Below are positions 15,793 to 23,563 of a stretch of DNA of 39,011 bases, piece after piece. Source of the stretch: Actinomycetota bacterium (lineage in GTDB: Bacteria; Actinomycetota; CADDZG01; WHSQ01); NCBI GenBank assembly GCA_009380005.1, contig WHSQ01000004.1:62332-101342 (forward strand), in the 5' to 3' direction. Every line of letters begins with the position of its first letter. The stretch's first letter is position 1. A program made the translations under genes and the position numbers. The notes under the pieces were generated by a model. That model saw only the letters and a program-made list of their open reading frames with translations, did no database searches and had not been told where the DNA came from.

Positions 15793-15978
15793 ATGACTCG
15801 AGAACCGAACGGAGAAGAGGAGCGGCCCGTCAAGGGAGGCGGGGCTGCGGAACGGCTTCGTCAATTCCTGGCAGAACGTTTCGGTGACGAAGCGCCCGAG
15901 GTCCCTCCGGACGAAGAGGAGGAGCGGGAGGAAACTCCTCCCGAGCCCCCGGATGAAGAGGCGTATCCGGAAGACTGA
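15793..15978 (+). CDS. Small acidic protein (61 aa), unknown function
   Basis: ATG 15793 is preceded by GAAGAGGA at a plausible distance. The product begins MTREPNGEEERPVKGGGAAE, has one amphipathic helix (AERLRQFLAERFG), and ends in a run of Glu, Asp and Pro. It has no membrane segment or cysteine. It is divergent from the beta-propeller operon and convergent with the repeat-containing membrane protein gene, whose stop is 17 nt away. Its composition resembles the small acidic protein at 12334-12681, though they are not obviously homologous. Coding status rests on start context and frame only. Confidence 0.5.
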   Translation: MTREPNGEEERPVKGGGAAERLRQFLAERFGDEAPEVPPDEEEEREETPPEPPDEEAYPED

Positions 15979-15994
15979 TCTTCCTCCGGGACGA

Positions 15995-17422
15995 TCAGTC
16001 GGCTATGAAATGGAACGTCGCTTCGACCTCGGTCCGCTGCGTCATCGGCAGGAGGCAGGGATCGCTTCCGGTGCAGGACCCGGTCCAGCCCTCGAAAAAA
16101 GAGCCCTCGGCGGGTATCGCCGTCAGCGTCAGTCCCTCTCCCTTGGGGACGTCCAGGACGCAAGTGGGAGGACACATCACGCCGGCCGGGCCGACCTCTA
16201 CGGACCCGGCCCCTCTTCCGGCTGGCGAGATGGTGAGTTGCACCGTGGCCGCCGGTCGCTCCTCGAACCTAGCCGTGACCGATGTTGCGTCGTCCATCGA
16301 TAGCTCGCATCCGCCGGTGCCCGCGCACCCACCGGACCAACCCGAGAACACGAATCCTTCGGCCGGGATCGCGGACAGGCTGAGGCCCTCCCCCCGGCGA
16401 GCGTCGTAGGAACATGTGGGAGGACATTCCACTCCCACGGCCCCCATCGTGACGAGACCCTCACCCTGGACCGAGATCGTCAAGGGAACCATCGCGGCCG
16501 GGCCACTCTTGCGGAAGCGTGCGGTGAGAGACGTGTCTTCGTTCATCTCCACGATGCAGCGCGGGGCGTCGGAGCACCCTTCGGACCAGCCGGCGAATCG
16601 AAAGCCCTGAGAAGGCACCGCGACCAACCTCAACTTGGCCCCCTCCTCGGCATCGAACGAACATGTCGGCGGACACGTGACCCCGGGCCGGATCCTTACG
16701 AGCCCGCTACCCTTCGTGCGCAGCGTGAGGCCGATCAGGTCGCCACCCCCCGTCTTGCCCTCGGGGACGTCGGCCATCGCGACGGTGATTATGAGGATCG
16801 CGACGAGGATCGCAGCGGTCACGTACCGGAGGAACCGCCTCTTCTGCGGACGGCGCGGGTCGGATCCTGAAGAGACCCCGGCTAGCACCGCGAGGAGGTC
16901 CTTCTCTAGCTCCGCGGCGCCTTCTTCCGCGCTGCGTACGCCTTCGCAGACCTCACGAGCCAGCTCGGGGAAGCGAGATGCCAGTTGATCCTTGAGCGCG
17001 GGAGCCACTAACAGGGGGACGCCGGACCTCGAACCCTCTTTCTCGTCGCGACCTTCCACGCGCGCGATCAGCCGGTCGCGAAGCGCGTCCAGAAGGGCAG
17101 CTCCGGCGACTCCGGCAACCAGCGCGATCCAGATCAGCGTGGGCAGCCCAACGAGAGCGGACCCATCCGTCTCGGTGCGAAAGGCGACCGCGAAGATCGC
17201 CGCGTTGCCCGCCACGACGCCGACGAGAACGGGTCCCAGGAAACCCAGATCGATCCCGCCCTCAACCCGGTGTGGCAGCGAGATCTGATTGTCGAGACGA
17301 GGCCGCTCCTCCGTCACCACGCCCACGGGGAACAAGATGTCGTAGACGAACCCACCCAGCGCGGCGAGCGAGGAGGTAACCGCCACGATCGTTACCAGTT
17401 GAGTCGCGAGGTCCAGCTCCAT
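15995..17422 (-). CDS. Membrane protein with three Cys-rich InlB/Flg_new-like beta repeats
   Basis: A 475-residue protein: membrane helices at about 5-27, 60-82, 92-112 and 199-217, with a charged cytoplasmic-type region between the third and fourth. Three homologous repeats follow at about 230-305, 312-387 and 393-472. Each contains CPPTC, a hydrophobic AxPxxGFxFxGW-type core, a pair of cysteines spaced C-x5-C or similar, and a final strand with TAxF. These match the divergent InlB B-repeat type found in surface proteins, and the four cysteines per repeat suggest two disulfides each. With four helices the repeats would lie outside if the N-terminus is outside. It is the last gene of the patatin/MBL operon, 10 nt behind the hydrolase gene. 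Confidence 0.8.
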   Translation of the reverse strand: MELDLATQLVTIVAVTSSLAALGGFVYDILFPVGVVTEERPRLDNQISLPHRVEGGIDLGFLGPVLVGVVAGNAAIFAVAFRTETDGSALVGLPTLIWIALVAGVAGAALLDALRDRLIARVEGRDEKEGSRSGVPLLVAPALKDQLASRFPELAREVCEGVRSAEEGAAELEKDLLAVLAGVSSGSDPRRPQKRRFLRYVTAAILVAILIITVAMADVPEGKTGGGDLIGLTLRTKGSGLVRIRPGVTCPPTCSFDAEEGAKLRLVAVPSQGFRFAGWSEGCSDAPRCIVEMNEDTSLTARFRKSGPAAMVPLTISVQGEGLVTMGAVGVECPPTCSYDARRGEGLSLSAIPAEGFVFSGWSGGCAGTGGCELSMDDATSVTARFEERPAATVQLTISPAGRGAGSVEVGPAGVMCPPTCVLDVPKGEGLTLTAIPAEGSFFEGWTGSCTGSDPCLLPMTQRTEVEATFHFIAD

Positions 17423-17432
17423 GCCGGTCCGA

Positions 17433-18608
17433 TCACCGCCTCTTCTTGGTCGGCTTGAAACGCAGCGCTTTGGTCAGATCGATCGGTTGCTTGGGGTCGT
17501 CCTCGAAACGCCACACGGTGAGCCCATCGCCCTTGCGCGGCGGGATCATCACTGCGATCGAGCCGAGCGGATCCTTGCTCCTGACCCCACGCCGATCGCT
17601 GGTGTACAGCACCGTCAGCTCGTGATCGGGGGTACGGCTCTGACCGGACGTGGTCGGTTCCATCCCCTCCCGTATCGATTCGAGCGCCAGCTGATGCGGG
17701 AAGTTGTACCTCCCGGCTCCCCCGACGGACGAGACCAGGCACAGGTCCGGATCCACGCGCTCCACGAGCTCGATGTTGACGCCATGTTTGGAAGCGTGAT
17801 GGGGGACCTTGAAGATCTGAGCGCGAAGGGGGTCGGCCCCCATGGGCTCGTCGAGCAGCTTCCGCAGCTCGCCCGCGGCCAGGAGTTGGGGGAAATCGAT
17901 CGTCGCCTGCGCCCACGAAGCGGTCTGGGCGTCGGCGCCCAACAATAGGGACCAGGGAGATCTGGGCCGCCGGTAGCGACGGTTCTCCCCCTTCTGGACG
18001 ATGCGTGCCGCAGGGAACTCGAACGACAGGGCGATCGACGCGTCGTTGATATTGATACCGAGCGTGTCGAAGCGCGTTCGCAACCCGACCCCTGGAGCGA
18101 TGGCCCTGATCTTGAGGGTCCCGAGGTAGCGCGTCATCCCGCTGGTGGGTTGGGTCACGAGGACCTTCTTGAGCCCTTCCAGCCGAACCATGGTCTCAAG
18201 GTACGCAGATGTCGGATGGTAATAACCCGAGTCCCAATATTCGGAGATGTGGTCGCCGAACCACGCGAGGAACTCGGGCATGCCGCCGAGGTGATCGTCG
18301 TGCGGGTGCGTTCCGACCACGAGCGGGATCTCATCCCCGCGCGGCCGCTCTGGGAATAGACCGTGGTGCGCGAGCTCCTCGATCAGCCCGGGTAGCTTGC
18401 GATTCGTCGCCACGTCGACCACGATCGCCCGGCGGCTATCGGCGGGATCCCCGGGATCCTGAGGGAGCAGGAGCAACTGCGTGTCGCCGTCGCCCACGTT
18501 CAGCACGAAGTACACCAGGCTGGCGGGGTCCTGCTTGCAGGCGGCGACGAAGTCCGCCTTCTCGAATCGTTCCGACGGGATGGGAGCCGGCGTCGTCGCG
18601 GCCCTCAT
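17433..18608 (-). CDS. ComEC/Rec2-like metallo-beta-lactamase-fold hydrolase
   Basis: A 391-residue protein starting at ATG 18608, which overlaps the upstream stop by 4 nt (ATGA). It begins with the strand LVYFVLNVGDGDTQLLLLP, the usual opening of ComEC C-terminal-type MBL domains. It then carries the metal-binding HPHDDH (101-106), a LLLGADAQ strand and KVPHHASKHG, all hallmarks of that branch. It has no membrane helices, so unlike ComEC it is a stand-alone cytoplasmic enzyme. The branch contains nucleases and phosphodiesterases; the substrate here is unknown. The operon pairs it with a patatin-like lipase and two membrane proteins. Confidence 0.88.
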   Translation of the reverse strand: MRAATTPAPIPSERFEKADFVAACKQDPASLVYFVLNVGDGDTQLLLLPQDPGDPADSRRAIVVDVATNRKLPGLIEELAHHGLFPERPRGDEIPLVVGTHPHDDHLGGMPEFLAWFGDHISEYWDSGYYHPTSAYLETMVRLEGLKKVLVTQPTSGMTRYLGTLKIRAIAPGVGLRTRFDTLGININDASIALSFEFPAARIVQKGENRRYRRPRSPWSLLLGADAQTASWAQATIDFPQLLAAGELRKLLDEPMGADPLRAQIFKVPHHASKHGVNIELVERVDPDLCLVSSVGGAGRYNFPHQLALESIREGMEPTTSGQSRTPDHELTVLYTSDRRGVRSKDPLGSIAVMIPPRKGDGLTVWRFEDDPKQPIDLTKALRFKPTKKRR

Positions 18609-19192
18609 GTCTGGATCTCGTCCTCGAGCCGCCACCGCTCGCCCACGTCGGCAGGCAACGTGGAGAGCATCGCTCCGTAGGAAGCCAGTTTCGCCAGCAA
18701 GCGGCCCTGATCGGTGAGATCCACCGGGCGGGTGAGGATCGTGGCCAGGTCCTCGACCCGCACCTCTCCGTGCTCGGCGTGTTGACGTAGGTCGTCGAGA
18801 AGCCGGGCGGCACGCCCCTTCTTGACCCGGGCGGCGAACGTCATGCCGATGCGTACCTCGACGCCTTCGTCGCCGGGTGTGCCATCCGCCCGCCGGCGCC
18901 GGCTCGAGGCGTCACCCCCGGTGCTCCCCGTCGCGAGGAACCTCTCGAGACCGGGTCGCGAGGTGCCCACCTCGACGGGATCGCCGGCGACGACGAATCT
19001 GAGGCGGCCCTGCTCGTCGGCGTGAGGCCACGGCGCGAACGAGAGCCCGACCCATCCCTCGACGATCTCGTCCACGACCACGTAGACCAGCCGTTCGTGC
19101 TCGTCGCTCAACGACGGCTCTGCCCTATGACCCGGATCCCAAGGGCGCTCGGGCACGACGGGCTCATCCGGGCGAGAAGGCGGCCAGGTCAC
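18605..19192 (-). CDS. Uncharacterised protein between patatin and MBL hydrolase genes
   Basis: A 195-residue protein if started at GTG 19192, which overlaps the patatin stop by 4 nt (GTGA); longer in-frame starts would run deep into the patatin gene. The N-terminal part has alternating hydrophobic strands (ERLVYVVVDEIVEGWVGLSF, GRLRFVVAGDP). An Arg/Gly/Asp-rich linker follows, and the C-terminal 70 residues are helical and charged (AARLLDDLRQHAEHGEVRVE, GRLLAKLASYGAMLSTLP). No catalytic motif, cysteine or membrane segment is visible. Its overlap with both neighbours (4 nt each side) implies that it is made in stoichiometric amounts with them, so it may be their adaptor or regulator. I do not recognise the family. 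Confidence 0.75.
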   Translation of the reverse strand: MTWPPSRPDEPVVPERPWDPGHRAEPSLSDEHERLVYVVVDEIVEGWVGLSFAPWPHADEQGRLRFVVAGDPVEVGTSRPGLERFLATGSTGGDASSRRRRADGTPGDEGVEVRIGMTFAARVKKGRAARLLDDLRQHAEHGEVRVEDLATILTRPVDLTDQGRLLAKLASYGAMLSTLPADVGERWRLEDEIQT

Positions 19193-20406
19193 GGAAGTGC
19201 CCTCCAGCGAGGAAGTTCGGAGGGGAGCTCTTCCCGGTGATAGGCGCTGAGCGTGGCACCGGAGAGCCACCAACCCCTGTAGATCAACTTCTCGCAGATG
19301 TCCCGAGGGAACTCGTCGAACGACGTCTTGTAGGCAGCGACGGCATCCACGGAGGAGCGATCCTCGTCCCGGCCCTCGGTCCACTCGGTCGGTGCGTCGG
19401 CCACGCTCGAGGCGAGCCCGAAGAGCACTCCCATCCGAGCCTCCTTCGGCGGTTCCCGGCCCTCGGCTCGGGCGCGCTCGAACATCTGGAAGCGTGCCAC
19501 CGAGTCCCGGAACCGGAGCGCCGTCGACTGTCGGTACAACAGCGAGTTGGCCCGCTGGAGATCACGCACCAGGGGGATGCCTCCGTACCGGCCGGTACGA
19601 AAGAGTCCGCCAGCGTTCAGGTTGACGATCAAGGCATGGGGGATGTTGTCCAGGGCCTCGATACCTGAATTGTCGTAGGCCCCGCCGTCCAACAGGTAAG
19701 GGGTGCGTCCTGCCGCGCAAGGGAACTCGATCCCCTCGATCCCGAGTGGCGCGAAGGCCCCGGGCACCGCCGCCGAAGCGGCCGCGGCGGTTGCCAGTCG
19801 CAGACCCGTGCCCTTCGTGTGAACGCGCCCCATCACCCAATCCCCCACGATCTCTCGCTCGAAGGCGAACCGGACACCGGTCGTCACGCTCGCTGCGTTG
19901 ATTATGAAGCGGCATTGCGAGGATAGGTCCTCCAGCTTGCGACCATCGAAGAACCACCGATCGAACATGTCCGCCAGTAGGTGGGTGCGCGTCTTGGAAC
20001 CGATCGTGCGCCAGATGTTGCGCAGCAATGCCCGGCTCAGCGAAGTGCTCGAGATCTTCTTCACGAACGGGCCGACGACGAGATCATCAACCGCTTCGGC
20101 CGTGAATCCGGCGTCCTGAAGCTTCTCGTACCGATGCGCGAACAGACCGTTGGCCAAGGATCCGCCCGATACGGACGACACGTAGCGGACGCGTGGCAGC
20201 ATCCCGGCATCTGCGACGAAGCGGAGGACCCCCAGAGCGGCAAGGGTGGCGCGGAAGCCACCCCCGGAGAACGACAGGGCGAGCGCGGTCCCCTCGTCCG
20301 AAGGGGGCGGTTCGCTCGCCCGCAACAGATCGTCACACGCAGCGATCAGGTCATTGCGTGCCGTGCCGATCGCCGGCGATTCCAGCGGGGACTTGGAGGT
20401 CACCAC
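19189..20406 (-). CDS. Patatin-like phospholipase
   Basis: A 405-residue protein from GTG 20406 (a second GTG follows directly). The oxyanion-hole motif is SGGGFR (47-52), the nucleophile elbow reads SVSGGS with Ser80, and the catalytic aspartate is Asp240 in LLDGGAYDN, giving a complete Ser-Asp dyad. The elbow has SxSxG instead of the classical GxSxG, as in some cytosolic-PLA2-like members. No signal peptide is present. The enzyme should hydrolyse acyl esters of membrane lipids from the cytoplasmic side. It is followed with 4-nt overlaps by an unknown protein and the MBL hydrolase, and preceded by a membrane protein gene 90 nt upstream. Confidence 0.9.
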   Translation of the reverse strand: MVTSKSPLESPAIGTARNDLIAACDDLLRASEPPPSDEGTALALSFSGGGFRATLAALGVLRFVADAGMLPRVRYVSSVSGGSLANGLFAHRYEKLQDAGFTAEAVDDLVVGPFVKKISSTSLSRALLRNIWRTIGSKTRTHLLADMFDRWFFDGRKLEDLSSQCRFIINAASVTTGVRFAFEREIVGDWVMGRVHTKGTGLRLATAAAASAAVPGAFAPLGIEGIEFPCAAGRTPYLLDGGAYDNSGIEALDNIPHALIVNLNAGGLFRTGRYGGIPLVRDLQRANSLLYRQSTALRFRDSVARFQMFERARAEGREPPKEARMGVLFGLASSVADAPTEWTEGRDEDRSSVDAVAAYKTSFDEFPRDICEKLIYRGWWLSGATLSAYHREELPSELPRWRALP

Positions 20407-20496
20407 CGGCGAGCCTCGGCGATCGGGGCGAGAGCCGCGACGGGCGGGTTCATACGCTCCTCCTGGATCGGTCGGACGATGGGCGAGAGATGAGCA

Positions 20497-21930
20497 TCAC
20501 ACGGCCTCTTCGGCAGAACGCAGCCACGACCGTCGCTTCCACTGGCGAACGTGCCACAGGTTCACCTCGCCCTCCAAGGCTCGGCGCAGGCCGGCCGTGG
20601 CACTTGGTCTGCCGTCGGCCTTCCCCCCCGGGTTGAGGACCCAGAGCAACGCCCGGCGGAACGCCGGATCGGTGTCGCCTTCGAAAGCGTCCATAAGATC
20701 CGTCGCCGTACGGATGCCGATCCTCCGAAGGTCCTCACGGTCGCTGTCGCGCGTCACCCTCAGATAGAGGAACGATTGATCCACCCAATCGATCACCCGG
20801 TTGATGGGCACACGAGTGTTCAGCATCAGCTCCACGAGGTTGGCCGTGGACAGGTTCTGCATGTCCTCGATCCCCTCTTCGAGGAGCCGGGCCCGGTTCC
20901 AGAAGTTGATGCCATCGAGGACCTTCAGCGAGTAGCGATCGTCGCCTTCTTCGTTCCGACTTCCCAGCTTGCCGACCACGCTCTTCCATAGGAGCTTCAG
21001 GCCGAAATCGGGGAAGAACCCGATGGCCCACGCGATCGCCAGCTCCCACTCCGCCGATACCCCAAATGAAGCAAGGATCGGATGAAGGGCGACGATCACG
21101 GCTCCGGCCAAGATCAGGTGGCCCATGGCGCTTATGTAGGCATGGGTCTTGAGGTCGCTCTGGAAGTAGCGCCGTATGAATTGCTGAACCATGAAGGCGT
21201 AAGAGCCGATGAACGCGAAACGAAGGGGATCAACCGGCGTCTCCGGCAGGCCCGTGAGCGCGCCCGTGAATATCCGTATCTGCGCGAACGCTTCGGGCAC
21301 CAGGACGGCGCTCCACCCGACGCAAAGCAACATCGTGAGCATGATCACCGGGAAGAAGGCGTCGACCTTTATCTGCTGCGAGATCCGCCCGCCGGCCTGT
21401 GCGGGGAGATTGCTATCGGAACTGCGCCTGCGGCGTGACTGAGCGATGGCAGAATCGCCGTAGACCGACTGGAACTTCTTCAGATAGATGTTCCGGCCGA
21501 CCTTGTGATCCTTGCTGACCTTTTCGTTCCACTCGTCCCAGTAGACGGATCCCGGCGGAGGTTTGGGAAGGTTCTCGATCGCATCGATCTTCATCCGGTA
21601 GAGGTTCAGGACGTACTCGTCGTACAGCCCCTGCCCCCTTATCTCTATGAATTGCAGATACAACCAACCCGGAACGACCGAGAGGAACAGGATCAGGAAC
21701 GCCTTCAGTAGGGATATCTGACTGGACCTGTCCACGAAGGTCGTCGCCACGAGAGCCAGGGCGATGACGAGCAACAGACTTCCCATCTTGGCGGCACGAG
21801 ACAGACGCACGGACAGGCCGCCGGGTCGAGCCGTTCGCTTGGAACGCCCCGAACTCGTCAGCGCATCCCGAGTGCGACGCCTCGCGGGGAAGAAGCGCCG
21901 GTGCTCGAGCGCTCCCGTGGTGCGACTCAT
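20497..21930 (-). CDS. Multi-pass membrane protein of unknown function, first gene of the patatin/MBL operon
   Basis: A 477-residue protein. The start ATG 21930 has GGAGGA at ideal spacing. The first 45 residues are strongly basic (many Arg), then two membrane helices (about 49-65 and 72-92) are followed by a 90-residue soluble loop. Further helices follow at about 193-215, 240-258 and 270-310, and a 160-residue soluble C-terminal region with predicted short helices (LRRIGIRTATDLMDAFEG is reminiscent of a helix-hairpin-helix; ATAGLRRALEGEVNLWHV). No enzymatic motif is seen. By position it may anchor or gate the soluble enzymes of the operon. I do not recognise the family. Confidence 0.8.
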   Translation of the reverse strand: MSRTTGALEHRRFFPARRRTRDALTSSGRSKRTARPGGLSVRLSRAAKMGSLLLVIALALVATTFVDRSSQISLLKAFLILFLSVVPGWLYLQFIEIRGQGLYDEYVLNLYRMKIDAIENLPKPPPGSVYWDEWNEKVSKDHKVGRNIYLKKFQSVYGDSAIAQSRRRRSSDSNLPAQAGGRISQQIKVDAFFPVIMLTMLLCVGWSAVLVPEAFAQIRIFTGALTGLPETPVDPLRFAFIGSYAFMVQQFIRRYFQSDLKTHAYISAMGHLILAGAVIVALHPILASFGVSAEWELAIAWAIGFFPDFGLKLLWKSVVGKLGSRNEEGDDRYSLKVLDGINFWNRARLLEEGIEDMQNLSTANLVELMLNTRVPINRVIDWVDQSFLYLRVTRDSDREDLRRIGIRTATDLMDAFEGDTDPAFRRALLWVLNPGGKADGRPSATAGLRRALEGEVNLWHVRQWKRRSWLRSAEEAV

Positions 21931-22126
21931 GTCTTCCTCCAGGCTGCGACGGTGATCAAGCCAATCCTAGGCACCGGCGGTTGGCGCATCCCTGCCAACT
22001 TGCGGCAGAGAACTGCCAGATTCGGGACCGGACTCGGCGCAGTCATGCGGCCCATCCGACATGGAACCGCGCCACCGCCGGCCCTACGCTGAAACCGACG
22101 CGGGATAGATGACAAGGAGGCCACGC
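21931..22126. promoter_or_regulatory. Divergent intergenic region between membrane-protein operon and trypsin-like protease
   Basis: This 196-nt region holds the promoters of two divergent units. AAGGAGG at 22114-22120 lies 6 nt before ATG 22127 and fixes the protease start. The complementary CCTCC near 21936 serves the minus-strand gene. A shared control region would link expression of the protease with the patatin/MBL operon. No convincing operator repeat was seen. Confidence 0.4.
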
Positions 22127-23212
22127 ATGATCCAGCGAACGGTGCCCAAAGAGTTCGACGATCTGGTCCAGGTTCAGGCAGATCATCAGGACCGGCTCCT
22201 GGACAAGTCCAACGTGGTGGGCGTTGCCATAGGGAACAAGGTCACCGGCGACGAGGTAACCGACGAACGTTCGATCACCGTGCTGGTCGACACGAAATTC
22301 GATGCCAGCCTGCTCGGAGACGAGGACATGGTTCCCGACGTCCTGGACGGGGTGCCGACCGATGTGCAGGAAGTGGGCGTGATCCAGGCCGGGGGGCCCG
22401 CGATGACGATGAACCGGGACATCCACCTCGGCGAACTCGACATCTCCGCGCCGCGACGTGCCGAAACGAACGGCGCCGAGCTCACGCACCCCACCGAGGA
22501 AGCTCCCCTCGCCGAACAGATCACCCCCTTCTTCCTGAAGACACGGATGAGGCCCGCCATGGGGGGATTCAGCTGCGGTCACTACAAGGTGACTGCGGGA
22601 ACCATCGCGACCGGTTGCTACGACCGCAGGTACATGCCCGGGATCCCTCAGGCCTACTACCTGCTCAGCAACAACCACGTACTTGCCAACTCGAACAACG
22701 CCAACATCGGGGATCCGGTCGTTCAGCCCGGGATCTTCGACGGCGGCACCGTCGCCTCGGACACGATAGGGCGACTCGCTCGCTTCGTGCCTCTGAAGTA
22801 CAAGACGGCGACCACGACCCCGCTCAACTACGTCGACGCGGCGATCGCTCAGGTCGACTTCCATAACCTCAACCGGGAGATCTACTGGATCGGCTACGTG
22901 AAGAAGCTCTACGTCGCCCCCACCCTTGGGCAGATCGTGCAGAAGACGGGACGGACCACCAATTTCACGACCGGGAAGGTGACGAACATCAACGCCACCG
23001 TGGACGTGAACTACGGAAGCGGTCGCGTTGCCAGATTCGCCCGCCAGATCCTGACGACGAACATGAGCGCGCCGGGCGACTCGGGGAGCCTGGTCACGAA
23101 CCTCGAGGAGCAAGGTGTCGGACTGCTCTTCGCAGGCTCCTCGGAGGTCACCGTGATCAACCACCTGCATTACGTGCAGTCCCTGCTCGGCGTCAGGGTC
23201 ACGGAGACGTAG
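22127..23212 (+). CDS. Trypsin-fold serine protease with N-terminal Nal1-like domain, no signal peptide
   Basis: A 361-residue protein. The catalytic triad is readable: His184 in SNNHVLA, Asp237 in YVDAAIA and Ser319 in APGDSGSLV, with the G-D-S-G-S elbow. Residues 25-90 form a separate domain (SNVVGVAIGNKVTG, SITVLVDTK, VPDVLDGVPTDVQEVG) of the kind found in front of bacterial proteases that resemble plant NARROW LEAF 1. No signal peptide or anchor is present, so it should act inside the cell. It is divergent from the patatin/MBL operon and is followed by a strong inverted repeat and a small gene that resembles its N-terminal domain. Confidence 0.88.
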   Translation: MIQRTVPKEFDDLVQVQADHQDRLLDKSNVVGVAIGNKVTGDEVTDERSITVLVDTKFDASLLGDEDMVPDVLDGVPTDVQEVGVIQAGGPAMTMNRDIHLGELDISAPRRAETNGAELTHPTEEAPLAEQITPFFLKTRMRPAMGGFSCGHYKVTAGTIATGCYDRRYMPGIPQAYYLLSNNHVLANSNNANIGDPVVQPGIFDGGTVASDTIGRLARFVPLKYKTATTTPLNYVDAAIAQVDFHNLNREIYWIGYVKKLYVAPTLGQIVQKTGRTTNFTTGKVTNINATVDVNYGSGRVARFARQILTTNMSAPGDSGSLVTNLEEQGVGLLFAGSSEVTVINHLHYVQSLLGVRVTET

Positions 23213-23233
23213 CACCTGGACGAAAAGGCGGTA

Positions 23234-23269
23234 GCTTGGAGGGTGCTGCGGTAAGAGCGCCCTCCAAGC
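23234..23269 (+). terminator. Strong inverted repeat (14-bp stem, 8-nt loop) after the protease gene
   Basis: GCTTGGAGGGTGCT (23234-23247) pairs with AGCGCCCTCCAAGC (23256-23269), with one T-G pair, around an 8-nt loop. It begins 22 nt after the protease stop and ends 31 nt before the next gene. No T-run follows, so it is not a classical intrinsic terminator. A hairpin terminator without a U-tract, an mRNA-stabilising structure or a protein-binding operator are all possible. Confidence 0.6.
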
Positions 23270-23300
23270 ATCTCGGGCGTGGATCTGAACGGAGGCCCGC

Positions 23301-23513
23301 GTGGCGAACGAAGACTTCGACCAGGCCCTGATCGAGGCACAACAGAGGTGGATGGACGAAGGGGGGGTCGTCGCGGTTGGACAGGGCGATGAAGGCGGCG
23401 CGCCCACCATCGACGTCTGGGCCTCGGGGGAGCTAGAGAGCGTCCTTCCGGAAACCCTTCACGGCTTCAAGGTCAGGATCCGAAGCAGCGGGGGGCCCAT
23501 CCAGGCCCAGTGA
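23301..23513 (+). CDS. Small protein (70 aa) resembling the protease N-terminal domain
   Basis: GTG 23301 is preceded by GGAGG about 5 nt upstream. The product has a helical start (DFDQALIEAQQRWMDEG) and then GVVAVGQGDEGGAPTIDVWA, LESVLPETLHGFKVRIRSSG. This follows the same order of strands as residues 30-85 of the protease upstream (VVGVAIG, SITVLVDT, VPDVLDGVPTDVQEVG). It is therefore probably a stand-alone copy of the Nal1-type N-terminal domain, perhaps acting as a partner or inhibitor of the protease; this is inference from short similarity. It has no signal peptide or cysteine. Confidence 0.7.
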   Translation: MANEDFDQALIEAQQRWMDEGGVVAVGQGDEGGAPTIDVWASGELESVLPETLHGFKVRIRSSGGPIQAQ

Positions 23514-23563
23514 CGGAGCCCGGCCGCCGTGAAGAAGTCCTCGGCGACGCTCGGTCCGGGGAA

